Numbered from the stretch's first letter, positions 46,616 through 56,821 are shown. The stretch: DNA of 64,000 bases from Catenulispora pinistramenti (GCF_018274385.1 NZ_JAAFYZ010000029.1:1-64000); one strand, 5' to 3'. Notes: generated from the sequence alone by a model not told the origin. Numbers and translations are program-made.

Positions 46616-46954
46616 ATGAACCCCTTCGGTCACACGGTCACCGAGCACGGCGACCACGTGCGCCTGGCGGTGGTCGGGGACGTGGACTTCGCCGCCTATC
46701 CGGTGCTGGCCGCGCGGATCCAGACGCTGATCGAGGAGGACCGGCGGGCCGTGGTCGTGGACTGCGCCGGGGTGACGTTCCTGGACTCGATGGGCCTGCG
46801 GGCCCTGGTCGAGGGCCTGCGCGCGGCCGACGACCGGGGCCAGGGCTTCGCGCTGGCCGCGCCCTCGCCGCCGGTGCTGCGGGTGATGGAACTGTCGGGA
46901 ACCACGGAGCTGTTCCCGATTCGGGACCCCGAGCCGGGGGAGACAGGATCCTGA
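46616..46954 (+). CDS. STAS-domain anti-sigma factor antagonist
   Basis: A 112-residue SpoIIAA/RsbV-like protein. [20 protein letters not shown] carries the phosphorylatable Ser in the DSMG motif. Unphosphorylated, it binds an RsbW-like anti-sigma factor and frees the sigma factor. AGGAG is 7 bp before ATG 46616. It is upstream of and parallel to the HAMP-repeat kinase and the PP2C gene that could set its phosphorylation state. Confidence 0.92.
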   Translation: MNPFGHTVTEHGDHVRLAVVGDVDFAAYPVLAARIQTLIEEDRRAVVVDCAGVTFLDSMGLRALVEGLRAADDRGQGFALAAPSPPVLRVMELSGTTELFPIRDPEPGETGS

Positions 46955-47093
46955 GATCTCGGCCCGCCCGGCCGCCGGCGCCCGCGGGGTGCCGCCGGGC
47001 CCGGTACGGGAGCAAGATGGCTGACGTCGGCGCACGACGGCTGGCTCGGCGAAACGGCGGGCGCACCCGCTTGGGAAGAAAGCAGGGCGGTTG

Positions 47094-50000
47094 ATGAACG
47101 ACCGGGCTGAGCAGGCGACCGCCATCGGGCGGACGGGCGTGCCGGGCGGGACGCAGGATTCGGAGGCACCGGGGCTCAGCCAGCTCCTGGCCGGGCTGAC
47201 GGCGGTGCGCGACGGCGACTTCGGCACCCGGCTGCCCGAGGACGGCGACGGGCTGCTGGTCGAGATCGCGACCGTGTTCAACGGGATGGTCGACCAGCTC
47301 TCGCTGTTCACCTCCGAGGTGACCCGGGTGGCCCGGGAGGTCGGCACCGACGGCCGCCTCGGCGGGCAGGCCGAGGTCCCGGGGGTGTCCGGGACCTGGA
47401 AGGACCTCACCGAGTCGGTCAACGCCATGGCCGGCAACCTGACCGCGCAGGTGCGCTCGATCGCGCGGGTGGCCACGGCGGTGGCCGAGGGCGACCTGAC
47501 CCGCACCATCGACGTGGACGCGCGCGGGGAGATCCTGGAGCTGAAGGACACCCTGAACACGATGGTGGACCAGCTCTCCTCCTTCGCCGACGAGGTCACG
47601 CGGGTGGCCCGGGAGGTCGGCACCGACGGCCGCCTCGGCGGGCAGGCCGACGTCAAGGGCGTGTCCGGGACCTGGAAGGACCTCACCGAGTCGGTCAACG
47701 TCATGGCCGACAACCTCACCGCGCAGGTGCGCTCGATCGCCGAGGTGACCACCGCGGTGGCCAAGGGCGACCTGTCGCAGAAGATCCGGGTCGACGCGCG
47801 CGGGGAGATCATGGAGCTGAAGGAGACCATCAACACGATGGTCGACCAGCTCTCGGCGTTCGCCGACGAGGTGACCCGGGTGGCCCGCGAGGTCGGCACC
47901 GAGGGCAACCTGGGCGGGCAGGCCACGGTGCGCGGGGTGTCCGGGACCTGGAAGGACCTGACCGACAACGTCAACGTCATGGCCTCCAACCTGACCGGTC
48001 AGGTCCGCTCGATCGCCCAGGTCGCCTCGGCGGTGGCCAAGGGCGACCTGTCGCAGAAGATCACCGTGGAGGCCAAGGGCGAGGTCGCGGCGCTGGCCGA
48101 GGTGATCAACACCATGGTCGACACGCTGTCGGCGTTCGCCGACGAGGTGACCCGGGTGGCCCGCGAGGTGGGCACCGAGGGCACCCTGGGCGGCCAGGCC
48201 CGGGTCCCGAACGTCGCCGGGACCTGGAAGGACCTGACCGACAACGTCAACTTCATGGCGAACAACCTGACCAACCAGGTGCGCAACATCGCCCAGGTGA
48301 CCACGGCCGTGGCCCAGGGCGACCTGACCCGCAAGATCGACGTGGACGCGCGCGGGGAGATCCTGGAGCTGAAGACCACCATCAACACCATGGTCGACCA
48401 GCTGTCCTCGTTCGCCGCCGAGGTCACCCGGGTGGCCCGGGAGGTCGGCAGCGAGGGCCGCCTGGGCGGGCAGGCCGAGGTCGAGGGGGTCTCCGGGACC
48501 TGGAAGCGGCTCACCGAGAACGTCAACGAACTGGCCGGGAACCTGACCCGGCAGGTGCGCGCCATCGCCGGGGTCACCAGCGCGGTCGCCGAGGGCGACC
48601 TGACCCGGTCGATCACCGTCGACGCCTCCGGCGAGGTCGCCGAGCTCAAGGACAACATCAACTCCATGGTGGAGTCGCTGCGCGAGACCACCCGGGCCAA
48701 CCACGACCAGGACTGGCTGAAGTCCAACCTGGCCCGGATCTCCGCGCTGATGCAGGGCCGCCGGGACCTGGCGGTGGTGGCCGAGCTGGTGATGGACGAG
48801 CTCACCCCGCTGGTCGGCGCCCAGTACGGGGCGTTCTTCCTGGCCGAGGAGGCCGTCGACGGCGGCGGCCGGACCGAGCTGCGCCTGATCAGCTCCTACG
48901 GTGATCCCGGCGACGGCCGGCCGACCCGCTTCCGGCTCGGCCAGTCGCTGGTCGGCCAGGCGGCGCGCAGCAAGCGCGTCATCGCGATCGACGACGTCCC
49001 GGCCGACTACGTGGAGCTGGGCTCGGGCCTGGGCCGGACCGCCGCGGCCAGCCTGGTGGTGCTGCCGATCGTGGTCGAGGGCCAGGTGCTGGGGGTCATC
49101 GAACTGGCCTCGATGCACCGGTTCACCCCGGTGCACCGCGCCTTCCTGGAACAGCTGATGGAGACCGTCGGCGTCAACGTCAACACCATCGTGGCCAACG
49201 CCCGCACCGAGGAACTGCTCGGGGAGTCCCAGCGGCTGGCCGCCGAACTGCAGGCCCGCACCGGCGAGTTGCAGGTGCGCCAGGAACAATTGCAGACCTC
49301 GAACGCCGAGCTGGAGGAGAAGGCCGCGCTGCTGGCCACCCAGAACCGGGACATCGAGGCCAAGAACCTGCAGATCGAGCAGGCCCGGCAGGAACTGGAG
49401 ACCAGGGCCCAGCAGCTGGCGCTGACCTCCAAGTACAAGTCGGAGTTCCTGGCCAACATGAGCCACGAGCTGCGCACCCCGCTGAACAGCCTGCTGATCC
49501 TGGCCCAGCTGCTGGCCCAGAACTCGAACCGGAACCTGACGCCCAAGCAGGTCGAGTACGCCGGGGTGATCCACTCCGCCGGTTCGGACCTGCTGCAGCT
49601 GATCGACGACATCCTGGACCTGTCCAAGGTCGAGGCCGGCAAGATGGACGTCGATCCCGAGCCGGTCCTGCTGCCGCGGCTGCTGGACTACGTCGAGGCC
49701 ACGTTCCACCCGCTGACCACGCAGAAGGGCCTGCGGTTCGGGGTCAGCACCGGGACCGGCGTGCCCGGGCAGCTGCTCACCGACGACTCCCGGCTGCGCC
49801 AGGTGCTGCGCAACCTGCTGTCCAACGCCGTGAAGTTCACCGAGACCGGCGGCGTCGAGCTGAGCATCGAGCCGGCCGCGCCCCAGGAGCTGCCGGTCGA
49901 GGTCCGCGACCACGGCCCGGCCGTGGCGTTCCGGGTCCAGGACACCGGCATCGGCATCCCCGAACAGCAGCTGGAGACCATCTTCGGGGCCTTCCAACAG

Positions 50001-51185
50001 GCCGACGGCACCACCAGCCGCAAGTACGGCGGAACCGGCTTGGGGCTGTCGATCAGCAGGGAGATCGCCCAGCTGCTCGGCGGCGCAATCACCGCGCACA
50101 GCGTGTTCGGCGAGGGCAGTACCTTCACTCTCTATCTGCCGATCGCGCATCCGGACTGGACTGATCCGGCCTTCGCCGACGGCGGTCAGGACGCTGGCAC
50201 CGCCGGCCGGGCCGGCGATCTGCCCGGCGGCTCCGAAAACCCCGCCGGCCGTCCCGTCCTTGAATCCGGGGTCGCGGTGGCCGCACCCCGGCGGCCCGGC
50301 GCCTCGGGCGCCGTCACCGCCGTCCCGCCCCGGCGCCTGCTGGTGGTGGAGGACCGGTCGCGCGGGCTGCTCTCGCTGGTCGCCGAGAGCGCGGCCGAGG
50401 ACCTTTCGGCCGCCGGGGAGCGGCTGGGGCCGCAGGCCGGGATCCAGATCCGGACCGCGGTCGGCGCGCAGGAGGCGGCGGCGATGCTGGCCGCCGAACC
50501 CCACCACTGCGTCGTGCTGGAACTGGACATGGCCCAGGACGGGGCCGCGTCGTTCCTCCAGGCCCGCGCCGCGGACCCGGCGCTGCACTCGATCTCGGTC
50601 CTGGCCCATCACAACCGCACGCTCAGCGCCGAGCAGGACCGGCTGTTGCGCGCGCACGCCGACCGCTATCCGCTGGAGCTGTTGCCGAGTCTGGACGAAC
50701 TGCGCGAGCGCATCGTCCTGCACCTGGGCGCCGAGCGCCCCGACGACGTCGTCCCGCTGGCCCGGCCCGGCCGGGAGCGGCCGGCCGAGACGCCGGACAG
50801 CGGCGGACGGCTGGCCGGGCGCAGCGTGCTGGTCATCGACGACGACGCCCGCAACCTGTTCGCGCTGACCGGGATGCTGGAGATGCACGGCATGCGGGTG
50901 GTCGACGCCGAGGACGGGGTCAAGGGCATCCAGGCCCTGCGCGGCGACCCGGGTATCGAGCTGATCCTGATGGACGTGATGATGCCGGAGATGGACGGTT
51001 ACGAGGCCACGGCGCGGATCCGCACCATGCCCGAGTACGCGGACCTGCCGATCATCGCGGTGACGGCGAAGGCCATGCACGGCGACCGGGAGAAGAGCCT
51101 GGCCGCGGGGGCCAACGACTACGTCACCAAACCGGTGGACGCCGCGCTGCTCATCGCCAGCATCCAGCGGGTTCTGGGCTTGTGA
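47094..51185 (+). CDS. Soluble HAMP-repeat hybrid histidine kinase
   Basis: A 1363-residue multidomain kinase without membrane segments. Five tandem HAMP units of about 92 residues span about 62-525 (each with GTWKDLTxxVN and [10 protein letters not shown]), then a GAF domain (about 560-700), a coiled coil, HisKA with SHELRTP and His near 791, HATPase (N-box [12 protein letters not shown]-box [10 protein letters not shown] near 980), a degenerate receiver (about 1081-1209) and a C-terminal receiver with Asp near 1294 in [14 protein letters not shown]. The repeat design resembles fungal group III (Nik1-type) osmosensing kinases and bacterial cytoplasmic relatives. Its stop overlaps the next gene start by 4 bp. 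A TTG at 47091 directly precedes the chosen ATG. It likely integrates stress or cytoplasmic state. Confidence 0.95.
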   Translation: MNDRAEQATAIGRTGVPGGTQDSEAPGLSQLLAGLTAVRDGDFGTRLPEDGDGLLVEIATVFNGMVDQLSLFTSEVTRVAREVGTDGRLGGQAEVPGVSGTWKDLTESVNAMAGNLTAQVRSIARVATAVAEGDLTRTIDVDARGEILELKDTLNTMVDQLSSFADEVTRVAREVGTDGRLGGQADVKGVSGTWKDLTESVNVMADNLTAQVRSIAEVTTAVAKGDLSQKIRVDARGEIMELKETINTMVDQLSAFADEVTRVAREVGTEGNLGGQATVRGVSGTWKDLTDNVNVMASNLTGQVRSIAQVASAVAKGDLSQKITVEAKGEVAALAEVINTMVDTLSAFADEVTRVAREVGTEGTLGGQARVPNVAGTWKDLTDNVNFMANNLTNQVRNIAQVTTAVAQGDLTRKIDVDARGEILELKTTINTMVDQLSSFAAEVTRVAREVGSEGRLGGQAEVEGVSGTWKRLTENVNELAGNLTRQVRAIAGVTSAVAEGDLTRSITVDASGEVAELKDNINSMVESLRETTRANHDQDWLKSNLARISALMQGRRDLAVVAELVMDELTPLVGAQYGAFFLAEEAVDGGGRTELRLISSYGDPGDGRPTRFRLGQSLVGQAARSKRVIAIDDVPADYVELGSGLGRTAAASLVVLPIVVEGQVLGVIELASMHRFTPVHRAFLEQLMETVGVNVNTIVANARTEELLGESQRLAAELQARTGELQVRQEQLQTSNAELEEKAALLATQNRDIEAKNLQIEQARQELETRAQQLALTSKYKSEFLANMSHELRTPLNSLLILAQLLAQNSNRNLTPKQVEYAGVIHSAGSDLLQLIDDILDLSKVEAGKMDVDPEPVLLPRLLDYVEATFHPLTTQKGLRFGVSTGTGVPGQLLTDDSRLRQVLRNLLSNAVKFTETGGVELSIEPAAPQELPVEVRDHGPAVAFRVQDTGIGIPEQQLETIFGAFQQADGTTSRKYGGTGLGLSISREIAQLLGGAITAHSVFGEGSTFTLYLPIAHPDWTDPAFADGGQDAGTAGRAGDLPGGSENPAGRPVLESGVAVAAPRRPGASGAVTAVPPRRLLVVEDRSRGLLSLVAESAAEDLSAAGERLGPQAGIQIRTAVGAQEAAAMLAAEPHHCVVLELDMAQDGAASFLQARAADPALHSISVLAHHNRTLSAEQDRLLRAHADRYPLELLPSLDELRERIVLHLGAERPDDVVPLARPGRERPAETPDSGGRLAGRSVLVIDDDARNLFALTGMLEMHGMRVVDAEDGVKGIQALRGDPGIELILMDVMMPEMDGYEATARIRTMPEYADLPIIAVTAKAMHGDREKSLAAGANDYVTKPVDAALLIASIQRVLGL

Positions 51186-53572
51186 CCGGCCACACCGGAT
51201 CAGTACCGGAGCCGACCGGGCAAGAAGCACGCAGCCAGTACCTCGCTCCGTCCGGCGCCGGCATCGGCCGCCTCGCCGCGACCGTCGGGCGGCTCCAGGA
51301 CCTGTTGGACGACGCCGAATCCAGCGCCGATGTCCGGGTCCTGATCGCGCTGGCCCGGGGCGTGCTGATGGAGCGCCTGCACATCGCGCCCGCGGACGCG
51401 GCGCGCCAGCTGGAGGAACTGGCCGAGCGCAGCGGCCGGCCGGTGCTCGAACTGGCCGCCGACATCGTCAACGAGATCGCCGGCGACCCGGTCGGCCGGG
51501 CCGGGGATCCCGGCCGCCAGGACCAGCACCGGGCCGGCTCCGGCGCGCTGTCGCTGAACGTGCGGTTGCGGGCGGCCGAGGCCGGCGTGCTCACCGCCTC
51601 CGATGTGCACGCCGCCGCCGGATCCCTGCACCGCCAGGCCCTGGAGCCGCTGGGCGCGACCGCCGTGGCCATCTGGGCCCTGGCCGCCGACGGCTCGCTG
51701 CTGCTCGCCGGCCACTCCGGGTTCCCCGCCGCCGAGGCGCGCAGCTGGCGCCACACCCCGCCCGGGGTCCAGACGGTGGCGCGGCAGGCGATCCGTACCC
51801 GGACCACGCTGTGGAGCACCGGTCCGGCCACCCTGCGCGCGCCGAGCATCGGGGAGCGGACACTCGGCGAGCAGGCCACACGCGTCGCGATCCCCGCGCA
51901 GCTCGGCGGGCGGCTGCTCGGCGTCCTGGAGATCTGCTGGCCCGGGCCGGTCGGGGAGCTGCCCCAGCCGGTGCACCGCCAACTCCAGGCCCTGGCCGAG
52001 TTGTGCGCGCACACGCTGGACGTGGTCCCGGCCGCGGGTCCCGACTCGCTCGGCGGCGCCGTCGACCCCGGCCTGGTGGACCTGCTCGACTCCCTGTTGG
52101 AACCGGCGTTGATCCTGCAGCCGCGCCGGGACGAGGCCGGCGGGCTGGCCGACTTCCTCATCGCCCACGTCAACGAACGGTTCGTCGACCCGTCCGGCCG
52201 CCCGGCCGCGGCGATCCTGGGGCTGCCGTTCCTGAGCGCCTACCCGATGGCGGCCGAGGACGGCGGGCTGTACGAGCGGATCGAGCGCGTGCACGCCACC
52301 GGCGAGCCGTTCCACCACGACCGCACCGTGCTCCGGTCCCTGATCGCGGGGATCCCGGTGACCACCGCGCTCATGGTCGGGATCAGCCGGCTCGGCGGCT
52401 CCCTGGTGCTCACCTGGCACCCGGAGGACGAGGAGGCCCGGCTGGCCCGGCTGCTTCAGCACGCGCAGCGCCTGGGCCGGATCGGCGGCTTCGAGGAGAA
52501 CCTGCTCACCGGGGAGGTGACATGGAGCGCCGAACTGCTGGAGCTGTTCGCCCTGCCGACCACCGCGCGGCCGGTGCCGATCCGCGAACTCAGCTCGCAC
52601 GCGCACCCCGACGACGTCGCGGCGATCTCCCGTTTCGTGCGCACCGTGCTGCACCACCGCGCGCCGGCCTCCACCGCCTTCCGCCTGCTGCGCAGCGACG
52701 GGGTCCAGCGCTACATCCGCATCGTCGCCGAACCGGTGCTGGAGGACGGCACCATGACCGCGGTCCGCGGCGCCTGCCAGGACGTCTCCGCCCAGCACTG
52801 GACCGAGATCGCGCTGGCCGCCACCCGCGACCGGCTGGAGCACACCGAGCGTGAGGTCGAGGAGGGCAACCGCATGACGCTGCGGCTCCAGCGGGCGATC
52901 ATGCCCGTGGAGCCGACCCTGATCGACGCCTCGGGGCTGCGGATAGCGACCCGGTACCGGCCGGCCGAGAAGGGCCACCTGGTCGGCGGCGACTGGTACG
53001 ACGCCCTGGTCCTGCCCGACGGGCGGGTCCTGCTCGTCGTCGGCGACGTCGCCGGGCACGGGATCGACGCGGCCACCGAGATGGTGGCGCTGCGCAACGC
53101 GCTGCGCGGGCTGGCCGCGACCGGCGCCACCGCCGCCCAGATGCTCAACTGGCTCGGCACCGTCGCCCACCACCTGTCCGGGAACGTGGTCACCGCCACC
53201 GTCATCTGCGGTATCTACGACCCCGAAGACCGCACCCTGCGCTGGTCCCGCGCCGGGCACCCGCCGCCGCTGCTGGTCCGCGACGGCGTCACCACGGTCC
53301 CGCCGATGCCCGAGGGGATACTGCTGGGGACGCTGGGCGATGCCCGCTATGAGGAGCAGACCCTCCAGCTGCGGCCCGGCGACGTGCTCCTGATGTACAC
53401 CGACGGCCTGATCGAACGCCGCGACCGCGACATAGAGGAATCGCTGCAGGACCTGATCACCCTGGTCCGGCCCGGAACCGGCTCGCTGGAGGAGCAGCTG
53501 GAGCATCTGCTGCTGCACAGCAGCGCCGACACCGACGACGACACCTGTCTGATCGGGGTCGAGGTGCGGTGA
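51182..53572 (+). CDS. ANTAR-GAF-PAS-PP2C (SpoIIE) phosphatase
   Basis: A 796-residue signalling protein. The N-terminal ANTAR domain covers about 34-90 (ALARGVLMERLHIAPADAAR, QLEELAERSGRPVLELAADI), normally an RNA-binding antiterminator fold. GAF follows (about 140-283), a PAS-like part (about 303-406), PAS (about 433-536), and a complete SpoIIE phosphatase with VGGDWYD, VVGDVAGHG, YTDGLIERRD and TDDDTCLIG. The GTG start overlaps the kinase stop by 4 bp, so the two are co-translated. It probably dephosphorylates STAS proteins such as those at 46616 or 53769. Its last 92 bp are duplicated downstream. Confidence 0.93.
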   Translation: MTGHTGSVPEPTGQEARSQYLAPSGAGIGRLAATVGRLQDLLDDAESSADVRVLIALARGVLMERLHIAPADAARQLEELAERSGRPVLELAADIVNEIAGDPVGRAGDPGRQDQHRAGSGALSLNVRLRAAEAGVLTASDVHAAAGSLHRQALEPLGATAVAIWALAADGSLLLAGHSGFPAAEARSWRHTPPGVQTVARQAIRTRTTLWSTGPATLRAPSIGERTLGEQATRVAIPAQLGGRLLGVLEICWPGPVGELPQPVHRQLQALAELCAHTLDVVPAAGPDSLGGAVDPGLVDLLDSLLEPALILQPRRDEAGGLADFLIAHVNERFVDPSGRPAAAILGLPFLSAYPMAAEDGGLYERIERVHATGEPFHHDRTVLRSLIAGIPVTTALMVGISRLGGSLVLTWHPEDEEARLARLLQHAQRLGRIGGFEENLLTGEVTWSAELLELFALPTTARPVPIRELSSHAHPDDVAAISRFVRTVLHHRAPASTAFRLLRSDGVQRYIRIVAEPVLEDGTMTAVRGACQDVSAQHWTEIALAATRDRLEHTEREVEEGNRMTLRLQRAIMPVEPTLIDASGLRIATRYRPAEKGHLVGGDWYDALVLPDGRVLLVVGDVAGHGIDAATEMVALRNALRGLAATGATAAQMLNWLGTVAHHLSGNVVTATVICGIYDPEDRTLRWSRAGHPPPLLVRDGVTTVPPMPEGILLGTLGDARYEEQTLQLRPGDVLLMYTDGLIERRDRDIEESLQDLITLVRPGTGSLEEQLEHLLLHSSADTDDDTCLIGVEVR

Positions 53573-53656
53573 ACGGCTGGCTTGCTAGAGGCACAGCCGG
53601 ACCATCTGCCGCACAGCAGCGCCGACACCTATCTGATCGGGGTCGAGGTGCGGTGA
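53481..53656 (+). repeat. Duplicated 3' end of the PP2C gene with second in-frame stop
   Basis: The last about 92 bp of the gene (53481-53572) recur, partly degenerate, at 53575-53656. The second copy keeps the reading frame (offset 84 bp, 28 codons) and the protein ending: HSSADTYLIGVEVR-stop against HSSADTDDDTCLIGVEVR-stop in the gene. The first TGA is therefore followed, in frame, by a near copy of the C terminus. Confidence 0.9.
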
Positions 53657-53768
53657 GCAGCGGATCAGCCCGGATGTTTCACTCCCGGGAATCCGGCCAT
53701 GAGGGCTGCGACCGCCTGCCGCCCCCCTCGGACGGTCAGCCGGCGCCCGGCCCGTGCCAGGCGCCGGT

Positions 53769-54110
53769 TCAGGCGGCGGGGTCGCGTCCGGTGTCCGGGA
53801 CCGGCCCGGTCAGTGGGAACAGGTCTTTGACACCGGCCAGCTCCAGGACTCGGAGCACCGGTTGGGAAGGTGCGGCCAGAGTGATGGTGCGGTCATTAGC
53901 GGTAGCGCGTTGCAGGGTGTGCACCAGGACGCGCAGCCCCATGGAGTCCAGGAAGGTGATGCCCGAGCAGTCGATGCGCAGGTCCGTGGAGCCGTCCCAG
54001 CCCTGCTCGATCTCGGACTCGAACCGGGCGTGCGCGGCCAGGTCGACGTCGCCGGCGACGGTGAGTACCACGTGGTCCGCGAACTGTTCCGCGGTGCAAG
54101 AGAACTCCAT
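53769..54110 (-). CDS. STAS-domain anti-sigma factor antagonist
   Basis: A 113-residue SpoIIAA-like protein with [20 protein letters not shown], keeping the DSMG Ser that is phosphorylated in partner switching. GGAG lies before ATG 54110. It is divergent from the RsbW/sigma gene pair, 175 bp away, and is the nearest STAS protein to that pair, so it is the best candidate antagonist for it. Confidence 0.92.
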   Translation of the reverse strand: MEFSCTAEQFADHVVLTVAGDVDLAAHARFESEIEQGWDGSTDLRIDCSGITFLDSMGLRVLVHTLQRATANDRTITLAAPSQPVLRVLELAGVKDLFPLTGPVPDTGRDPAA

Positions 54111-54285
54111 GGCGGCTCCAAATCCTCGACTTCCCCGGCGACGAGCCGCCGACGGTGGTAGTGGACACCAGCTTTGGCCATTGCCACGGACTCTGTCAAC
54201 TGATACCTGAATTGTTTCTCGTGATTTTTGTTTCATGAGTAAGCTGGCGGTCCGGTGGCGATCGAGAGAGTGTGGGAGAGCGGAT

Positions 54286-54726
54286 ATGGATCCTGAATCA
54301 CGGTCCGAGCGGGCGGCGGTGGCCACCGAGGCCGGGACGGAGACCGTTCTGCTCCGGGTGCCGGCCGATCCCGACTACTTAGCGGTCATCCGGTCGGCCA
54401 GCGCGCACGTCGCGACGAAGTTCGGCTTCACGCTGCCGGAGGTCTCCGATCTGCGCCTGGCGGTCGATGAGGCGGGCGGGCTGTTGCTCCGGCACACGGT
54501 GCCCCAGCGGCCGACCGGCGGCGCCGCCGACCTGGAGTGCCGTTTCGTCCTGGAGCCGTCGGTGCTCCGCGTGTTCCTCAGCCTCCAGGCGCAGGACGTG
54601 GCCAAGCCCGCGGACGACGACTTCGGCTGGACCATTCTCAGTGCGTTGGTGGACGACATCCGGTGGCGGGCCGAGGGCCCGACGGTGCGGGTCGAGATAT
54701 TGAAGCGCCGCTCGGCCGGGAGGTGA
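54286..54726 (+). CDS. Anti-sigma factor, RsbW/UsfX type (GHKL ATPase fold)
   Basis: A 146-residue HATPase-fold protein. SDLRLAVDEAGGLLLRHTVP is the N-box region and DDFGWTILSALVDDIRW the region of the G-boxes. The Asn usual in GHKL N-boxes is not in its normal place (VDEAGGLL), a pattern also seen in actinobacterial UsfX-type proteins. It probably sequesters the sigma factor encoded 4 bp downstream until a STAS protein binds it. GGGAG precedes ATG 54286. Confidence 0.88.
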   Translation: MDPESRSERAAVATEAGTETVLLRVPADPDYLAVIRSASAHVATKFGFTLPEVSDLRLAVDEAGGLLLRHTVPQRPTGGAADLECRFVLEPSVLRVFLSLQAQDVAKPADDDFGWTILSALVDDIRWRAEGPTVRVEILKRRSAGR

Positions 54727-54730
54727 GGCG

Positions 54731-55522
54731 ATGGAAACGCCCACCGAACCGCAGGACTATGCCCGCGAACGGGCCGCGGCGCGCGCCGCACTGGCCCGGC
54801 TCAGGAGGATGCCCTCCGACGACCCCGAGTACAACGGGTTGCGCGAGTACGTCATCGGCGAGTACATGTCCTACGCCCGCTACATCGCGGGCCGATTCCG
54901 CCAGCGCGGCGAGTCCCAGTCGGACCTGGAACAGGTGGCCTACGTCGGCCTGGTCAAGGCCGTCGACAACTTCGACCCCGACTACGGCGCGACGTTCCTC
55001 ACCTACGCCACCCCGATGATCACCGGCGAGGTCAGGCGGCATTTCCGGGACACGACCTGGGATGTGCACGTCCCGCGCCGGGTCCAGGAGAACGCCCTGG
55101 CGGTGCGGGCCGCGGAGCGGGATCTCACCCAGCAGCTCGGGGTCCCGCCGAGCGCCAGCCAGATCGCCGAGCGTCTGGACCTGTCGGCCGACGAGGTCGC
55201 GGAGGCGTACGAAGCCAGTGCCGCGCACTCCGCCGCCTCGCTGGACGTGCCGGTGGCCATGGCCGACGGTGACGGCGCGAGCCTGGGGGACCTGATGGGC
55301 GACGACGACCCCGCGTTCGACCTGGTCGTCGACCGGGAGGCGCTCAAGCCGCTGCTCGCCGAACTCAGCGCCCGCGACAAGCGGATCCTGCTGATGAGGT
55401 TCTTCCGGTCGATGTCGCAGAAGCAGATCGCCGACGAGCTCGGGGTCTCGCAGATGCAGGTGTCCCGGTTGCTGACGCAGATCCTCGGGCGGCTGCGTGA
55501 GGGCGTCGAGGCCCGGCACTGA
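54731..55522 (+). CDS. SigB/SigF/SigG-family RNA polymerase sigma factor
   Basis: A 263-residue group 3 sigma factor. Region 2 is YARYIAGRFRQRGESQSDLE plus VGLVKAVDNFDPDYGATFLT, region 3 holds HVPRRVQENALAVRAAERDL, and region 4 is LSARDKRILLMRFFRSMSQK plus ADELGVSQMQVSRLL. It directs stress or development genes in actinomycetes and is held by RsbW. It begins 4 bp after the anti-sigma gene, so both are one transcript. Nearby stress genes (hemerythrin, pyruvate-oxidase-like) are likely outputs. Confidence 0.94.
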   Translation: METPTEPQDYARERAAARAALARLRRMPSDDPEYNGLREYVIGEYMSYARYIAGRFRQRGESQSDLEQVAYVGLVKAVDNFDPDYGATFLTYATPMITGEVRRHFRDTTWDVHVPRRVQENALAVRAAERDLTQQLGVPPSASQIAERLDLSADEVAEAYEASAAHSAASLDVPVAMADGDGASLGDLMGDDDPAFDLVVDREALKPLLAELSARDKRILLMRFFRSMSQKQIADELGVSQMQVSRLLTQILGRLREGVEARH

Positions 55523-55690
55523 GGACGCCGAGCCGAGCTGGCCGTTTAGCGGGCGCCGAAGCGGTAATCCGTGGACGGTGCCCCCTGACGGCCTTGACCG
55601 GCGGGCGGCCCCGGGCCGCGGGCTGAAGCCCGCCGCCCGGCGAGTCGCCGACAACGGCGAACCGGTCAGTCGTCTGTGTGAGGTGAGAGA

Positions 55691-56683
55691 ATGAGCGGGC
55701 CCGCCTTCGCTGCTCAGGCCCCCGTTCCGACGGAGTCGTTCCGCCACGAGGCCTTCCTGTACTCCGGCGACGAACACTTCGTGGCGGGCGCGACCACCTT
55801 CGTGCGCGGTGCCCTGGAGGCCGGACAGGCCGTCCTGGTCGCGGTCGTCGAGCCCCGGGCCCGGCTGCTGCGGCTGGCGCTGGGCCGGGACGCCGAACGG
55901 GTCGAGTTCCTGGACATCGCCGACGCCGGCCGCAATCCCGCCCGGATCATCCCGGCGTGGCAGGACTGGGTCGACCGGCACGCCGGCGACGCCCGGGGAT
56001 TCCGGGGGATCGGCGAGCCGATCTGGGCCGGCCGCACCCCGAGCGAGATCGTCGAGTGCCAGCACCACGAGCGGCTGCTCAACACGGCCTTTGACGAGGG
56101 CCCGGGCTGGTGGCTGCTGTGCCCCTACGACCTGGACGCCCTGCCCGGTCCGGTGATCGAGCGCGCGTACGCCGATCACCCCGGCGTGGCGGTCGGCGAC
56201 ACCCGGCGGCCGGGCTTCGGCGGTGCCTACTCCGGCCCCGGTTCGGCGGCCCTGCCCGTCGCCGCCATGCCCGCCGAACCGTTGGAGGAGCCGGCGGGGC
56301 CGGTGTGGGAGCTCAGCTTCGATCTGGCGAGCCTGGGAACGATGCGCGACCGCGTAGCGGAGTTCGCCGAGCCCGTGGTGGGCCGGCGCGGAGCCGCCAA
56401 CGCGGTCCTGGTGGTCAGCGAACTGGCGGCGAACAGCATCAAATACGGCGGCGGGGCCGGGATCCTGCGGCTGTGGCGCGACGTCGCGGCCCTGGTGTGC
56501 GAGGTACGGGACGACGGGGTCATCACCGATCCGCTGGCCGGGCGGCGCCGGCCCTCCGTCCTGGTGGGCGGCAAGGCCGGGCTGTGGATCGCCAACCAGG
56601 TGTGCGACCTGCTGCAGATCCGGTCGGCGCCGGGACGGGGGACCGTCGTCCGGGCCCGCCTCGGCGGTGCCGGCGGGGCTTGA
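55691..56683 (+). CDS. MEDS-domain sensor with HATPase anti-sigma domain
   Basis: A 330-residue protein. Residues about 15-180 form a MEDS (DcmR-sensor) domain (HEAFLYSGDEHFVAGATTFV, WWLLCPYDLDALPGPVI), followed by a GHKL ATPase domain (VVSELAANSIKYGGGAGILR, VRDDGVI, GLWIANQVCDLLQIRSA). This pairing is known in actinobacterial RsbA-type regulators that inhibit sigma factors. GGTGAGAGA precedes ATG 55691. Located after the sigma gene, it may be a second anti-sigma protein sensing a small molecule. The stop codon lies in the first unit of a 14-bp array. Confidence 0.88.
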   Translation: MSGPAFAAQAPVPTESFRHEAFLYSGDEHFVAGATTFVRGALEAGQAVLVAVVEPRARLLRLALGRDAERVEFLDIADAGRNPARIIPAWQDWVDRHAGDARGFRGIGEPIWAGRTPSEIVECQHHERLLNTAFDEGPGWWLLCPYDLDALPGPVIERAYADHPGVAVGDTRRPGFGGAYSGPGSAALPVAAMPAEPLEEPAGPVWELSFDLASLGTMRDRVAEFAEPVVGRRGAANAVLVVSELAANSIKYGGGAGILRLWRDVAALVCEVRDDGVITDPLAGRRRPSVLVGGKAGLWIANQVCDLLQIRSAPGRGTVVRARLGGAGGA

Positions 56684-56770
56684 GGCGCCGAGCTTGAGGC
56701 GCCGAGCTTGAGGCGCCGAGCTTGAGGCGCCGAGTCGCTTGAGGTACCGAGTCGCTTGAGTGCGAGTCGG
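56678..56770 (+). repeat. 14-bp tandem array starting over a stop codon
   Basis: GCTTGAGGCGCCGA repeats perfectly four times (56678-56733), followed by diverged units with GTCGCTTGAG. The first unit contains the gene's own TGA (56681-56683), so TGA in its context recurs four or more times. Confidence 0.95.
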
Positions 56771-56791
56771 CGGGGCCTGAGACGCACCAGC

Positions 56792-56819
56792 CGGCCCGGG
56801 CGATTCGGTGCCCGGGCCG
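56792..56819. terminator. Hairpin terminator between convergent genes
   Basis: CGGCCCGGGC and its complement form a 10-bp stem with an 8-base loop between the MEDS gene end and the convergent hemerythrin gene. No T-run follows. Confidence 0.75.
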
Positions 56820-56821
56820 AC

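Noticed and set aside
47355-48700. 276-bp DNA repeats in the kinase as possible recombination or mobile elements
   Set aside because: They encode five HAMP units with diverged sequence, a normal domain-repeat architecture.
46638-51230. Very long minus-strand open frame opposite the hybrid kinase
   Set aside because: It exists because the kinase gene is GC-rich with a biased third position. Its translation is low-complexity Leu/Gly/Asp/His with no domain, while the plus strand encodes complete kinase domains.
51200-53518. Minus-strand open frame opposite the ANTAR-PP2C gene
   Set aside because: Low-complexity shadow of a well-supported gene. No ribosome site or recognised domain.
56678-56770. 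CRISPR-like array
   Set aside because: The repeat units are 14 bp and contiguous. There are no unique spacers of 30 bp or more, no leader and no cas genes.
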